Positions 45,750 through 54,011 of a stretch of DNA of 64,000 bases are shown in pieces. Within the stretch, counting starts at the first letter, position 1. Each line of letters begins with the position of its first letter. This DNA is from Pseudomonas sp. (GTDB taxonomy: Bacteria > Pseudomonadota > Gammaproteobacteria > Pseudomonadales > Pseudomonadaceae). The DNA is taken from assembly GCF_002796985.1 (NCBI RefSeq), contig NZ_PEKX01000016.1:62001-126000 (forward strand), given 5' to 3'. The notes beneath the pieces were generated by a model, which saw only the letters and a list, made by a program, of their open reading frames with translations, was not told the DNA's origin and searched no databases. The position numbers were made by a program, and so were the translations under genes.

Positions 45750-46709
45750 ATGTCCGATATCATCCAACTTGCGGCGCAAGTGCCGTTCGACCTTGGCGGT
45801 CAGCGTCTTGACCAGGTCGCCGCCCAGCTCTTCTCCGACCACTCCCGCTCCCGCCTGGCTGGCTGGATCAAGGACGGCCGTCTCAAGGTCGACGGCGCCG
45901 TGCTGCGCCCGCGCGACATCGTCCACGCCGGCTCGCGCCTGGAGCTGGACGTCGAGCTGGAGGCCCAGGGTGAATGGGTGGCCCAGGACATCGAGCTGGA
46001 CATCGTCTATGAAGACGAGCACATCCTGGTCATCGACAAACCGACCGGTCTGGTGGTTCACCCTGCCGCAGGCCACCAGGACGGCACCTTGCTCAACGCG
46101 CTGCTGCACCGTGTGCCGCACCTGGCGAACGTGCCGCGAGCCGGCATCGTGCATCGCCTGGACAAGGACACCACCGGCCTGATGGTGGTCGCCAAGACGC
46201 TGGAGGCCCATACCAATCTGGTCGCGCAGTTGCAGGCGCGCTCGGTCAGCCGGATTTACGAGGCGATCGTCACCGGGGTGATCCTCGCTGGCGGCACCGT
46301 CGACGCGCCTATCGGCCGCCATGGCGTGCAGCGCCAGAAGATGGCGGTGATCGAGACCGGCAAGGTCGCCATCAGCCATTACCGCGTGCTGGAGCGCTTC
46401 CGCGCACACACCCACACCCGCGTGAAGCTGGAAACCGGCCGCACCCACCAGATCCGCGTCCATATGACGCACATCGGCCATCCGCTGGTGGGCGACCCGA
46501 CCTACGGCGGGCGATTCCGCATTCCGCCAGGGGCGAGCCCGACCCTGATCGAGTCCCTGCGTGATTTCCCGCGCCAGGCCCTGCATGCGCGCTTCCTGGA
46601 GCTGGATCACCCAGCCACCAACGTGCGCATGAAATGGGAATCGCCGCTGCCCGATGACTTTACCTGGCTGCTGAGCCTGTTGCGGCAGGACAACGAGTCC
46701 TTCGTATGA
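45750..46709 (+). CDS. rluD: 23S rRNA pseudouridine synthase RluD
   Basis: Makes pseudouridines 1911/1915/1917 in helix 69 of 23S rRNA. 319 residues: N-terminal S4 domain (GQRLDQVAAQLFSDHSRSRL) and catalytic motif GIVHRLDKDTTGLMVVAKT with the active Asp; HPAAGHQDGTLLNALLHR and GRTHQIRVHMTHIGHPLVGD also present. Start MSDIIQL at 45750 is the family N-terminus; an upstream extension of 31 codons is ignored. It overlaps pgeF by 4 bp. Confidence 0.96.
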   Translation: MSDIIQLAAQVPFDLGGQRLDQVAAQLFSDHSRSRLAGWIKDGRLKVDGAVLRPRDIVHAGSRLELDVELEAQGEWVAQDIELDIVYEDEHILVIDKPTGLVVHPAAGHQDGTLLNALLHRVPHLANVPRAGIVHRLDKDTTGLMVVAKTLEAHTNLVAQLQARSVSRIYEAIVTGVILAGGTVDAPIGRHGVQRQKMAVIETGKVAISHYRVLERFRAHTHTRVKLETGRTHQIRVHMTHIGHPLVGDPTYGGRFRIPPGASPTLIESLRDFPRQALHARFLELDHPATNVRMKWESPLPDDFTWLLSLLRQDNESFV

Positions 46710-47431
46710 ACCTTTGGCTGACGCCCGACTGGCCGGCTCCGGCGAATGTCCGCTGCTGCGTGACCACTCGTGCCGGCGGCGTCAGCGCCGAGCCTTTTGC
46801 CAGTTTCAACCTCGGCGACCACGTCGGTGACGAGCCGGCTGCCGTGGCCGAGAACCGCCGCCGGCTGACCGCCGAGCTGGGCTGCCAGCCGGCCTGGTTG
46901 AGCCAGGTGCATGGCATCGACGTGCTCGAGGCCGATCCGTCCGTGGTTGCCACGGCGGACGCGAGCTGGAGCGCCACGCCCGGCATTGCCTGCACCATCA
47001 TGACTGCCGATTGCCTGCCGGCACTGTTCTGCGACCGTACGGGTACCCGCGTCGGCGCTGCTCATGCCGGTTGGCGCGGGCTGGCGGGTGGTGTGCTGGA
47101 GGCGACCGTGGATGCCATGGGCGTCGCACCGGCGGAGTTGCTGGTCTGGCTCGGCCCGTCCATTGGCCCGCAGGCCTTCGAAGTCGGCTCGGAAGTGCGC
47201 GAAGCCTTCCTGGCGGACCATGCCGAAGCAGCGCGCGCCTTTGTGCCAAGCGCCAACGCCGGCAAGTTCATGGCCGACATCTATGAGCTGGCGCGCATCC
47301 GTCTCGCAGCGAAAGGCGTGACTGCCGTCTACGGCGGTGACTTCTGCACCTTCACCGACACCGAGCGCTTCTACTCCTACCGCCGCAGCTCCCGTACGGG
47401 CCGCCTGGCCAGCCTGATCTGGCTGGCCTGA
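46706..47431 (+). CDS. pgeF: Peptidoglycan editing factor PgeF (YfiH, multicopper/laccase-fold)
   Basis: 241 residues. Metal-ligand motifs TADCLPALFCD and HAGWRGLAGGVLEA are present, as are WLSQVHGIDVLEAD and GPSIGPQAFEVG. The family has been given purine nucleoside phosphorylase/adenosine deaminase activity and a role in removing wrong amino acids from peptidoglycan precursors. Coupled to rluD (ATGA overlap). Confidence 0.92.
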   Translation: MNLWLTPDWPAPANVRCCVTTRAGGVSAEPFASFNLGDHVGDEPAAVAENRRRLTAELGCQPAWLSQVHGIDVLEADPSVVATADASWSATPGIACTIMTADCLPALFCDRTGTRVGAAHAGWRGLAGGVLEATVDAMGVAPAELLVWLGPSIGPQAFEVGSEVREAFLADHAEAARAFVPSANAGKFMADIYELARIRLAAKGVTAVYGGDFCTFTDTERFYSYRRSSRTGRLASLIWLA

Positions 47432-47632
47432 ACGCGCTCTGCTTCATGCAGGAGCGAGCTTGCTCGCGAACCGCTTGATGCCACGGTGCCGGGAGAGGTT
47501 CGCGAGCAAGCTCGCTCCTACAGGTGAATCCATCTACAGATTGTGTCTGTGGCCCGCCCCGATCAGCGCGGACGGAGTCCGCTCCTACGATCATTTCGAT
47601 AGCATCATCTGACGGGTGTCATGGCCAAATGG
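47432..47632. other. Non-coding gap between pgeF and the clpB promoter
   Basis: Holds a REP pair (47447-47522) and a diverged single REP half (GCGGACGGAGTCCGCTCCTA near 47568-47587). No gene seen. Confidence 0.7.
47447..47522. repeat. REP pair (REPIN-like), copy 3
   Basis: GCAGGAGCGAGCTTGCTCGC paired with GCGAGCAAGCTCGCTCCTAC across about 35 bases. Confidence 0.92.
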
Positions 47633-47660
47633 CTTGAACCGACCAAAATCGTCCTTATCT
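47633..47660 (+). promoter_or_regulatory. Sigma-32 heat-shock promoter of clpB
   Basis: CTTGAA, 14-bp spacer, CCTTATCT; compare the RpoH consensus CTTGAA-N13-15-CCCCATNT. It lies 79-106 bp upstream of the clpB ATG. Confidence 0.8.
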
Positions 47661-47738
47661 ATCTGGCATCCCGGCGGGTTAGTCGTGATCAGGGGCACTC
47701 ATCGCTCCGGCCCGCCATAGAAAGGAAGGACGACCCTC

Positions 47739-50303
47739 ATGCGAATCGACCGTTTGACCAGCAAGCTCCAGCTTGCACTCTCCGATGCCCAGTCCCTGGC
47801 CGTTGGACATGACCACCCAGCCATCGAGCCGGTGCACCTGCTGTCTGCGCTCATCGATCAGCAGGGCGGCTCGATCAAGCCCCTGCTGATGCAGGTCGGC
47901 TTTGATATCCCCGCGCTGCGCGCCGCTCTTAATAAAGAGATGGACACGCTGCCGAAGATCCAGAACCCCACCGGCGATGTGAACCTGTCGCAGGATCTGG
48001 CGCGCCTGCTCAATCAGGCCGACCGCCTGGCCCAGCAGAAAGGCGACCAGTTCATCTCCAGCGAGCTGGTATTGCTCGCCGCCATGGACGACAGCACCAA
48101 GCTCGGCAAGCTGCTGACCAGCCAGGGCGTCACCAGGAAGGCCCTGGAAAACGCCGTGACCAACCTGCGCGGCGGTGAAGCGGTGAATGATCCCAACGCC
48201 GAAGAATCCCGTCAGGCGCTGGACAAGTACACCGTCGACATGACCAAGCGCGCCGAGGACGGCAAGCTCGACCCGGTGATCGGCCGTGATGACGAAATCC
48301 GCCGCACCATCCAGGTCCTGCAGCGCCGCACCAAGAACAACCCCGTGCTGATCGGCGAGCCCGGCGTCGGCAAGACCGCTATCGTCGAAGGCCTGGCGCA
48401 GCGCATCGTCAACGGCGAAGTGCCTGACGGTCTGAAGGACAAACGCCTGCTGGCACTGGACATGGGCTCGCTGATCGCCGGCGCCAAGTTCCGTGGTGAG
48501 TTCGAGGAGCGCCTGAAGGCCGTGCTCAACGAGCTGTCCAAGCAGGAAGGTCGGGTCATCCTGTTCATCGACGAACTGCACACCATGGTTGGCGCCGGCA
48601 AGGCCGAGGGCGCCATGGACGCTGGCAACATGCTCAAGCCGGCCCTGGCCCGTGGTGAGCTGCACTGTGTGGGTGCCACCACGCTGGACGAGTACCGCCA
48701 GTACATCGAGAAGGACGCCGCTCTGGAACGCCGCTTCCAGAAGGTCCTGGTCGATGAGCCGAGCGAGGAGGACACCATCGCCATCCTGCGTGGCCTGAAA
48801 GAGCGCTACGAGGTGCACCACGGTGTGACTATCACCGACGGCGCGATCATTGCCGCGGCCAAGCTCAGCCACCGTTACATCACTGATCGCCAGCTGCCGG
48901 ACAAGGCTATCGATCTGATCGACGAAGCGGCCAGCCGCATCCGCATGGAGATCGACTCCAAGCCGGAAGCGCTGGATCGCCTGGAGCGTCGCCTGATTCA
49001 GCTGAAGATCGAGCGTGAGGCGCTGAAGAAGGAAGACGACGAGGCGACCAAGAAGCGCCTCGCCAAGCTGGAAGAAGACATCGCCAAGCTCCAGCGCGAG
49101 TACGCCGATCTCGAGGAAATCTGGAAATCGGAGAAAGCCGAAGTCCAGGGTTCCGCGCAGATCCAGCAGAAGATCGAGCAGGCCAAGCAGGAGATGGAAA
49201 CCGCGCGGCGCAAGGGCGACCTGGAAACCATGGCGCGCATCCAGTACCAGACCATCCCGGACCTGGAGCGCAGCCTGCAGATGGTCGACCAGCACGGCCA
49301 GACCGAGAAGCAGCTGCTGCGCAACAAGGTGACCGACGAGGAAATCGCCGAGGTTGTCGCCAAATGGACCGGCATCCCCGTGTCCAAGATGCTCGAAGGC
49401 GAGCGTGAAAAACTCCTGCGCATGGAAGATGACCTGCACAAGCGTGTCATCGGCCAGAACGAAGCCGTGGTAGCGGTTTCCAATGCCGTGCGCCGTTCCC
49501 GCGCCGGTCTGTCCGATCCGAACCGGCCCAGCGGCTCGTTCCTGTTCCTCGGCCCAACCGGGGTGGGCAAGACCGAGCTGTGCAAGGCGCTGGCCGAGTT
49601 CCTCTTCGACACCGAGGAAGCGCTGGTGCGCATCGACATGTCCGAGTTCATGGAAAAACACTCCGTGGCTCGCCTGATCGGCGCGCCTCCGGGCTACGTC
49701 GGTTATGAAGAAGGCGGTTATCTGACCGAGGCTGTACGTCGCAAGCCGTACTCCGTGGTGCTGCTGGATGAAGTTGAGAAAGCCCACCCGGACGTCTTCA
49801 ACGTGCTGTTGCAAGTGCTGGAAGACGGTCGTCTGACCGACAGCCATGGCCGCACCGTGGACTTCCGCAACACCGTGGTGGTGATGACCTCGAACCTCGG
49901 TTCGGCGCAGATCCAGGAGCTGGTCGGCGACCGCGAAGCCCAGCATGCGGCGGTCATGGATGCGGTGAACGCGCACTTCCGTCCGGAATTCATCAACCGG
50001 ATCGACGAAGTGGTGGTCTTCGAACCACTGGCCCGCGAGCAGATCGCCGGCATCGCCCTGATCCAGATGGGCCGCCTGCGCAAGCGCCTGGCCGAGCGCG
50101 AGCTGGGCCTGGAACTGAGCGAGGAGGCCATGGACAAGCTGATCGCCGTTGGTTTCGACCCGGTGTATGGTGCGCGGCCGCTCAAGCGCGCTATCCAGCG
50201 CTGGATCGAGAACCCGCTGGCGCAACTGATCCTCGCTGGCAAGTTCAACCCCGGCGCGAAGATTCACGCCAAGGTGGAGAACGACGAAATCGTCTTCTCC
50301 TGA
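47739..50303 (+). CDS. clpB: ATP-dependent disaggregase ClpB
   Basis: 854 residues. N domain (MRIDRLTSKLQLALSDAQSL), NBD1 with Walker A GEPGVGKTAIVEG and LFIDELHTMVGAG, the coiled-coil middle domain near 400-530 (LERRLIQLKIEREALKKEDD), and NBD2 with GPTGVGKTELCKAL and VVLLDEVEKAHPDV. It works with DnaK to resolve protein aggregates. It has its own sigma-32 promoter and a terminator 14 bp after the stop. Confidence 0.98.
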   Translation: MRIDRLTSKLQLALSDAQSLAVGHDHPAIEPVHLLSALIDQQGGSIKPLLMQVGFDIPALRAALNKEMDTLPKIQNPTGDVNLSQDLARLLNQADRLAQQKGDQFISSELVLLAAMDDSTKLGKLLTSQGVTRKALENAVTNLRGGEAVNDPNAEESRQALDKYTVDMTKRAEDGKLDPVIGRDDEIRRTIQVLQRRTKNNPVLIGEPGVGKTAIVEGLAQRIVNGEVPDGLKDKRLLALDMGSLIAGAKFRGEFEERLKAVLNELSKQEGRVILFIDELHTMVGAGKAEGAMDAGNMLKPALARGELHCVGATTLDEYRQYIEKDAALERRFQKVLVDEPSEEDTIAILRGLKERYEVHHGVTITDGAIIAAAKLSHRYITDRQLPDKAIDLIDEAASRIRMEIDSKPEALDRLERRLIQLKIEREALKKEDDEATKKRLAKLEEDIAKLQREYADLEEIWKSEKAEVQGSAQIQQKIEQAKQEMETARRKGDLETMARIQYQTIPDLERSLQMVDQHGQTEKQLLRNKVTDEEIAEVVAKWTGIPVSKMLEGEREKLLRMEDDLHKRVIGQNEAVVAVSNAVRRSRAGLSDPNRPSGSFLFLGPTGVGKTELCKALAEFLFDTEEALVRIDMSEFMEKHSVARLIGAPPGYVGYEEGGYLTEAVRRKPYSVVLLDEVEKAHPDVFNVLLQVLEDGRLTDSHGRTVDFRNTVVVMTSNLGSAQIQELVGDREAQHAAVMDAVNAHFRPEFINRIDEVVVFEPLAREQIAGIALIQMGRLRKRLAERELGLELSEEAMDKLIAVGFDPVYGARPLKRAIQRWIENPLAQLILAGKFNPGAKIHAKVENDEIVFS

Positions 50304-50316
50304 TCCGTGCTCCACG

Positions 50317-50345
50317 AAAAAGCCCGCCAATCGGCGGGCTTTTTC
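50317..50345 (+). terminator. Rho-independent terminator of clpB
   Basis: AAAAAGCCCGCC-AATC-GGCGGGCTTTTT, 12-bp stem with a T run. Confidence 0.9.
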
Positions 50346-50354
50346 ATGTTCTTT

Positions 50355-50421
50355 GTAGGAGCGAGCTTGCTCGCGAACCAGCCCCACAGCGGAGATTGTT
50401 CGCGGGCAAGCTCGCTCCTAC
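50355..50421. repeat. REP pair (REPIN-like), copy 4
   Basis: GTAGGAGCGAGCTTGCTCGC and GCGGGCAAGCTCGCTCCTAC, one mismatch between arms, between convergent clpB and the PilZ gene. Confidence 0.9.
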
Positions 50422-50432
50422 GCAAAGAAGTG

Positions 50433-50786
50433 TCAGCCAGGCTGTTGGTTGCCGCCCAGCATGACCAGCAGTTGCTCGATCAGTTCGGCCTGATCCTCGG
50501 CGATATCGATGATATGGAAGCCCGCCCAGCCCAACTGGCCATCATTGCCCGCGCGGCTCCACAGGCAGTCCGCGCCGAGGTGAACTTCACCAATCTCGTC
50601 CAGTGGCGGAGCGGGCACAAGCCGGCAATCCCATACCGAGTCGGCTTCCGGCACGTCCACGCCGCAGAGCATGAAACCCTCGGCGGACAGGTCGGCAAGC
50701 CGGCCCAGGCTGCGCCCGGAGTGGCGGTCGAAGACTTCCACGGTCAGCCCGGTCTGCTGCCGGCTGTGCTGGCGACGTTCTCCCAT
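50433..50786 (-). CDS. PilZ-domain protein (probable c-di-GMP receptor)
   Basis: 117 residues, a single PilZ domain. Both c-di-GMP motifs are recognisable: the N-terminal R-rich switch in GERRQHSRQ (RRxxxR-like) and LADLSAEGFMLCG, matching D/N-x-S-x-x-G. It ends with a helix (QAELIEQLLVMLG). Start at 50786 follows GGAGCAGTCG. It lies 11 bp downstream of the DUF1631 gene and is surely co-transcribed with it. Confidence 0.85.
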   Translation of the reverse strand: MGERRQHSRQQTGLTVEVFDRHSGRSLGRLADLSAEGFMLCGVDVPEADSVWDCRLVPAPPLDEIGEVHLGADCLWSRAGNDGQLGWAGFHIIDIAEDQAELIEQLLVMLGGNQQPG

Positions 50787-50797
50787 CGACTGCTCCT

Positions 50798-53092
50798 TCA
50801 GGTCTGTGCCGGGCCGCGCCCGGAAGTAAAGCGTTGCAGGACCCGGTAGATCGCATTCAGCGCACGATCCATCAGCGGGGCGGTCTGTTCCGTCGGTACC
50901 AGGCGGACCTTGCCCGCTTCCATCTCCTGGGCCAACTGCACTATCGGTTTGACCGCCACCCGCTGCCCGGTGTGGTCGACGAACATGTAGTTACGCGTGG
51001 TCGGGCTGAACCACGAGAGCTTGAGCCGGCGTGCCGGCGTGGTGTCGCTGAATTCAAACCAGGTGCCGAACTCCAGGTGGTTCAGCTCCTTCATCAATAC
51101 CCGCACGCGCTCGGACAACGCCTCGCCGCTGGGTTTGACCAACGTGTGGCCTTCGGCGCCGAGCATGGCACCCAGCGGGCTTTCCGGAAGCTTCTGGTTG
51201 AGCTGTGCAGCGATCTGCGGCTGTTGTGCCTGGATCGCGTGCTGACAGGCGACCAGGTCCTGTAGCAGCCGGCGGATGCCATCCTCGTGGTAGCCGCCCA
51301 GTACTTCCAGCCCTTTGCGCAGTTCTTCCAGCAGAGCAAGGCGGATCGATTGCAGGTGTTCGGCACCGGCGGCGTCCAGCGGGGTCACGCTCCAGGCCAA
51401 TTGCTCGCCGACTTCGCAGGCACGCTTCCATTCGTCGCTGTGCTCGCCGCTGCGCAGGACGATGAAGGTGAGAGCGTCGCACCAGCTCATTTCCAGGAAG
51501 TTACGCACCAGTTCCGGCAGTTCACGGTCCTGGGTCACCTTGGTTATGGCCTCCAGCGCCTGCTCCCGCGCGGCCAGCAGGCGGTCGCGGCCGCGGGTGG
51601 CTTCCATGGCGCGGCGTTCGCGCAACTCCACCTTTTGCCGCAGGTTGGCGACGTACTCGTTGAAATCGCCCAGCAACGTGTCGAACAGCGACAGGTCGCC
51701 GACGAAATCCTGGATCACCCGTTCGACTATCCAGTGCAGCTTCGCCAGCAGCGCGCGCTCTTCTCCCTCGCCGCCATACAGCACACCGGCCTGGGCCATG
51801 GCATTCAGCAGCTTGCGTGCCGGGTGGTGGTGCTGAGTGAACAGTTGCTTGTCCAGCAGCGCCACCTTGAGGAACGGCGTGTGCAGGTGGGAGAGAGTGG
51901 TCTTGCAACTGTCTGGCAGGTTTTCATCGTCGAGGATGAAGTCGAAAACCATGCCGACCAGGTCGATCACGTCGGCTTCCTGGTCATTCAGCCGGGTATT
52001 GTGCGGCTGCGCGCTGCCGGCCTCTAGCTGGCGCTGCAGGCCGGCTTTCAACGCATCGACCGGTTGCGGCTGGCGCAGCCGATGGGCCAGTTCGTGGGCC
52101 GACTCGCGCTGCAGCCGGTTCAATGCCTCTAGCAGTTCGTTGGCGCTGTACGTCGTGGAGGCGGTTGCCGGGCCAAAGCTGACGATGCTCTGGGTATTGC
52201 CGAACAGCGTGGCGTTGTCACCGCGACGTCGATGTTCGGCGAGCAGCACGGCAAGGCCGCCGAACAGGGCATTGCGGTCGCCTGGCGGCATATCCGGCAA
52301 GTCGCCTGCGGTGTGGGGCGGGGGGGCGTAGTCTCCTCCGTCCGTCGCTACGGAGGCTTTCTCCGCGGCAGCCGGCTGGGGCGCTGGCGCCGGGCGCTGG
52401 CCCTGCGGGCGGTATTTCAGGTTCGGCAGGATGCCGCCGTCGGCCAGCCGCTTGTTCAGCTGTTTATATAGAGGCTGCAGGTGCTGCATGACCTGCTGAT
52501 CGAAAAGCACATAAAGGATGGTCTTGATCCGCAGCGGGAAAACGCTGCGGGCCAGGGTGTCGCGGAAGGCCTGGGCGATGGCGTGCGGGCCGAAAGGATT
52601 ACGATCCTCGCCCAGCTTGCTGCCGTTGTTGAGCAGCGCCAGGCGCTGATCCAGGGCAAACAGCAATTGTGCGCAGTGGGCCCGGACCTGGTTGACCATG
52701 TTGGTGACCAGCAGCGTCTCTTCATATTCATCGTTGCCGACCAGGGTCAGCTGATCCACGTCCAGCTCGTCCAGAGACTCGGGCCGCGGTAGCTTGCCTT
52801 CGAGGAAGTCGCTCAGGCCCTGGGCGATCCGCTGGTGGTAGAAGCGCTCCAGGTTCGGCCTTTCACGGCGGACCTCACGCATGGCGTCGAAGAACAGAGC
52901 CTGGACCTGGTTGTTCTCGGCTTTCTCGGCGCATTCGAAGAGCGTGTCATCCACCTGGGCGAAGACGTGCCCCAGGAGCTCGGCGAGGTGATTCATCGCC
53001 AACTGGCGGCAGCCCTGCACCAGTTCGCCGAAACGGGGCTGGATCACCCGGCTGGCGACTGGGGAGGGTGGTGGGGTGTCCTTGTTGCTCAT
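50798..53092 (-). CDS. DUF1631 family protein
   Basis: 764 residues, soluble, mostly helical. It has N-terminal conserved FDAMREVRRERPNLERFYHQ, a Pro/Ala-rich linker (GQRPAPAPQPAAAEKAS) near 230, and a C-terminal beta-rich part (LEFGTWFEFSDTTPARRLKL, SWFSPTTRNYMFVDHTGQRV) that resembles a degenerate PilZ-like barrel (inference). Earlier databases called members thymidine phosphorylases without support. Start at 53092 (MSNKDTPPPSP) has AGGA five bases upstream; the ATG at 53098 is too close to it. First gene of a two-gene operon with the PilZ protein. Confidence 0.88.
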   Translation of the reverse strand: MSNKDTPPPSPVASRVIQPRFGELVQGCRQLAMNHLAELLGHVFAQVDDTLFECAEKAENNQVQALFFDAMREVRRERPNLERFYHQRIAQGLSDFLEGKLPRPESLDELDVDQLTLVGNDEYEETLLVTNMVNQVRAHCAQLLFALDQRLALLNNGSKLGEDRNPFGPHAIAQAFRDTLARSVFPLRIKTILYVLFDQQVMQHLQPLYKQLNKRLADGGILPNLKYRPQGQRPAPAPQPAAAEKASVATDGGDYAPPPHTAGDLPDMPPGDRNALFGGLAVLLAEHRRRGDNATLFGNTQSIVSFGPATASTTYSANELLEALNRLQRESAHELAHRLRQPQPVDALKAGLQRQLEAGSAQPHNTRLNDQEADVIDLVGMVFDFILDDENLPDSCKTTLSHLHTPFLKVALLDKQLFTQHHHPARKLLNAMAQAGVLYGGEGEERALLAKLHWIVERVIQDFVGDLSLFDTLLGDFNEYVANLRQKVELRERRAMEATRGRDRLLAAREQALEAITKVTQDRELPELVRNFLEMSWCDALTFIVLRSGEHSDEWKRACEVGEQLAWSVTPLDAAGAEHLQSIRLALLEELRKGLEVLGGYHEDGIRRLLQDLVACQHAIQAQQPQIAAQLNQKLPESPLGAMLGAEGHTLVKPSGEALSERVRVLMKELNHLEFGTWFEFSDTTPARRLKLSWFSPTTRNYMFVDHTGQRVAVKPIVQLAQEMEAGKVRLVPTEQTAPLMDRALNAIYRVLQRFTSGRGPAQT

Positions 53093-53213
53093 GGCCATCC
53101 TGTGCGTGATCGTTCCGTTTACACCCGTGGTGGATCACTCGTGTTTTTCCATGCAGATATAGCAACCCGCCCGGCACCCTGCAAAGCAGAGAAAAACTTT
53201 TTGGATCAGAGTG

Positions 53214-53241
53214 TTGACAGACGTTTCGATATACGTAAAAT
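53214..53241 (+). promoter_or_regulatory. Stable-RNA-type promoter of the tRNA operon
   Basis: TTGACA, 16-bp spacer, TAAAAT, followed directly by the GC-rich discriminator GGCGCGCC typical of stringently controlled tRNA/rRNA promoters. Confidence 0.8.
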
Positions 53242-53308
53242 GGCGCGCCTCTGATACGGGAATCCGGTGAAGCCGGAAGAAAGTAGAGGAGATTGAAAGG
53301 CTTGTCGT

Positions 53309-53384
53309 TCCGCGATAGCTCAGTCGGTAGAGCAAATGACTGTTAATCATTGGGTCCCTGGTTCGAGTCCAGGTCGCGGAGCCA
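53309..53384 (+). tRNA. tRNA-Asn (anticodon GTT)
   Basis: 76 nt. Acceptor TCCGCGA pairs with TCGCGGA before GCCA; anticodon loop CTGTTAA; T-loop GGTTCGAGTCC. CCA is encoded. Confidence 0.97.
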
Positions 53385-53393
53385 ACTTTCAAA

Positions 53394-53470
53394 CGGGGTA
53401 TAGCGCAGTCCGGTAGCGCGCTTGCTTTGGGAGCAAGATGTCGGGAGTTCGAATCCCCCTACCCCGACCA
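53394..53470 (+). tRNA. tRNA-Pro (anticodon TGG)
   Basis: 77 nt. Acceptor CGGGGTA/TACCCCG with ACCA; anticodon loop TTTGGGA in stem GCTTGC-type arm; GAGTTCGAATCC T-loop. CCA encoded. Confidence 0.97.
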
Positions 53471-53475
53471 CTTTT

Positions 53476-53551
53476 GGGTCGTTAGCTCAGTCGGTAGAGC
53501 AGTTGGCTTTTAACCAATTGGTCGTAGGTTCGAATCCTACACGACCCACCA
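53476..53551 (+). tRNA. tRNA-Lys (anticodon TTT)
   Basis: 76 nt. Acceptor GGGTCGT/ACGACCC with ACCA; anticodon loop CTTTTAA; GGTTCGAATCC T-loop. Last of three closely spaced tRNAs. Confidence 0.97.
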
Positions 53552-53607
53552 TATCGAAGACACTGCATCAGCAAGTGTCAGAAGTGAACGCAAAGTTCTC
53601 TTCACTG

Positions 53608-53636
53608 AAAAGCCCACCTTAACGGTGGGCTTTTTT
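53608..53636 (+). terminator. Rho-independent terminator of the tRNA operon
   Basis: AAAAGCCCACC-TTAAC-GGTGGGCTTTT with six T. Confidence 0.92.
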
Positions 53637-53667
53637 GTTTCCGTTGATTCCCCCTGCCGAATACCGC

Positions 53668-53709
53668 GGTGTCCCCAATGGCAACGCTTGCTCGGCCATT
53701 GGGGACACC
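53668..53709. repeat. 15-bp perfect inverted repeat
   Basis: GGTGTCCCCAATGGC at 53668-53682 and GCCATTGGGGACACC at 53695-53709, 12-base spacer, no T run. It could be an operator, an RNA hairpin or a relic of an element inserted beside the tRNA genes. Confidence 0.75.
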
Positions 53710-54011
53710 GACTTGCCTGACAGACGAAGCTTTCATCTTGCACGGCGTTGAGTCGAACGCGATTTTCTCATGCGCTGTGGTGCTCCAGTGAGGGCTCTGA
53801 CAGTGTAAGCGCTGCTCTAGCTGGCGCTCGCGCAGGACTTTTCGCCCTCATGCTGAGCTGGCTTGCATCCCGCTTTTTCCGCTCCGTTCGGTACTTTGTA
53901 GTCTCGATCAGAAAACCCGGCCGTCTTGTCAGAGTGTTCTGATCTTCTTGGTTGCTGCGGAAAATTAATCTCCTCACCTCGAAAACGTGTCCCTCCCGAG
54001 GTGGGTTTGAA

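Larger units (their letters stand above)
53552..54011. other. 460-bp region between tRNA-Lys and the adhesin gene
   Basis: Holds the tRNA terminator, a 15-bp perfect inverted repeat at 53668-53709 and an AT-richer adhesin upstream region. No convincing gene; short open frames here have no recognisable features. Confidence 0.6.

Noticed and set aside
47679..50387. 902-codon open frame antisense to clpB
   Set aside because: It lies over clpB, whose motifs and heat-shock promoter are clear; no coding features of its own.
53552..53950. Short open frames between tRNA-Lys and the adhesin
   Set aside because: They overlap the tRNA terminator or the inverted repeat, lack ribosome binding sites and show no recognisable protein features.
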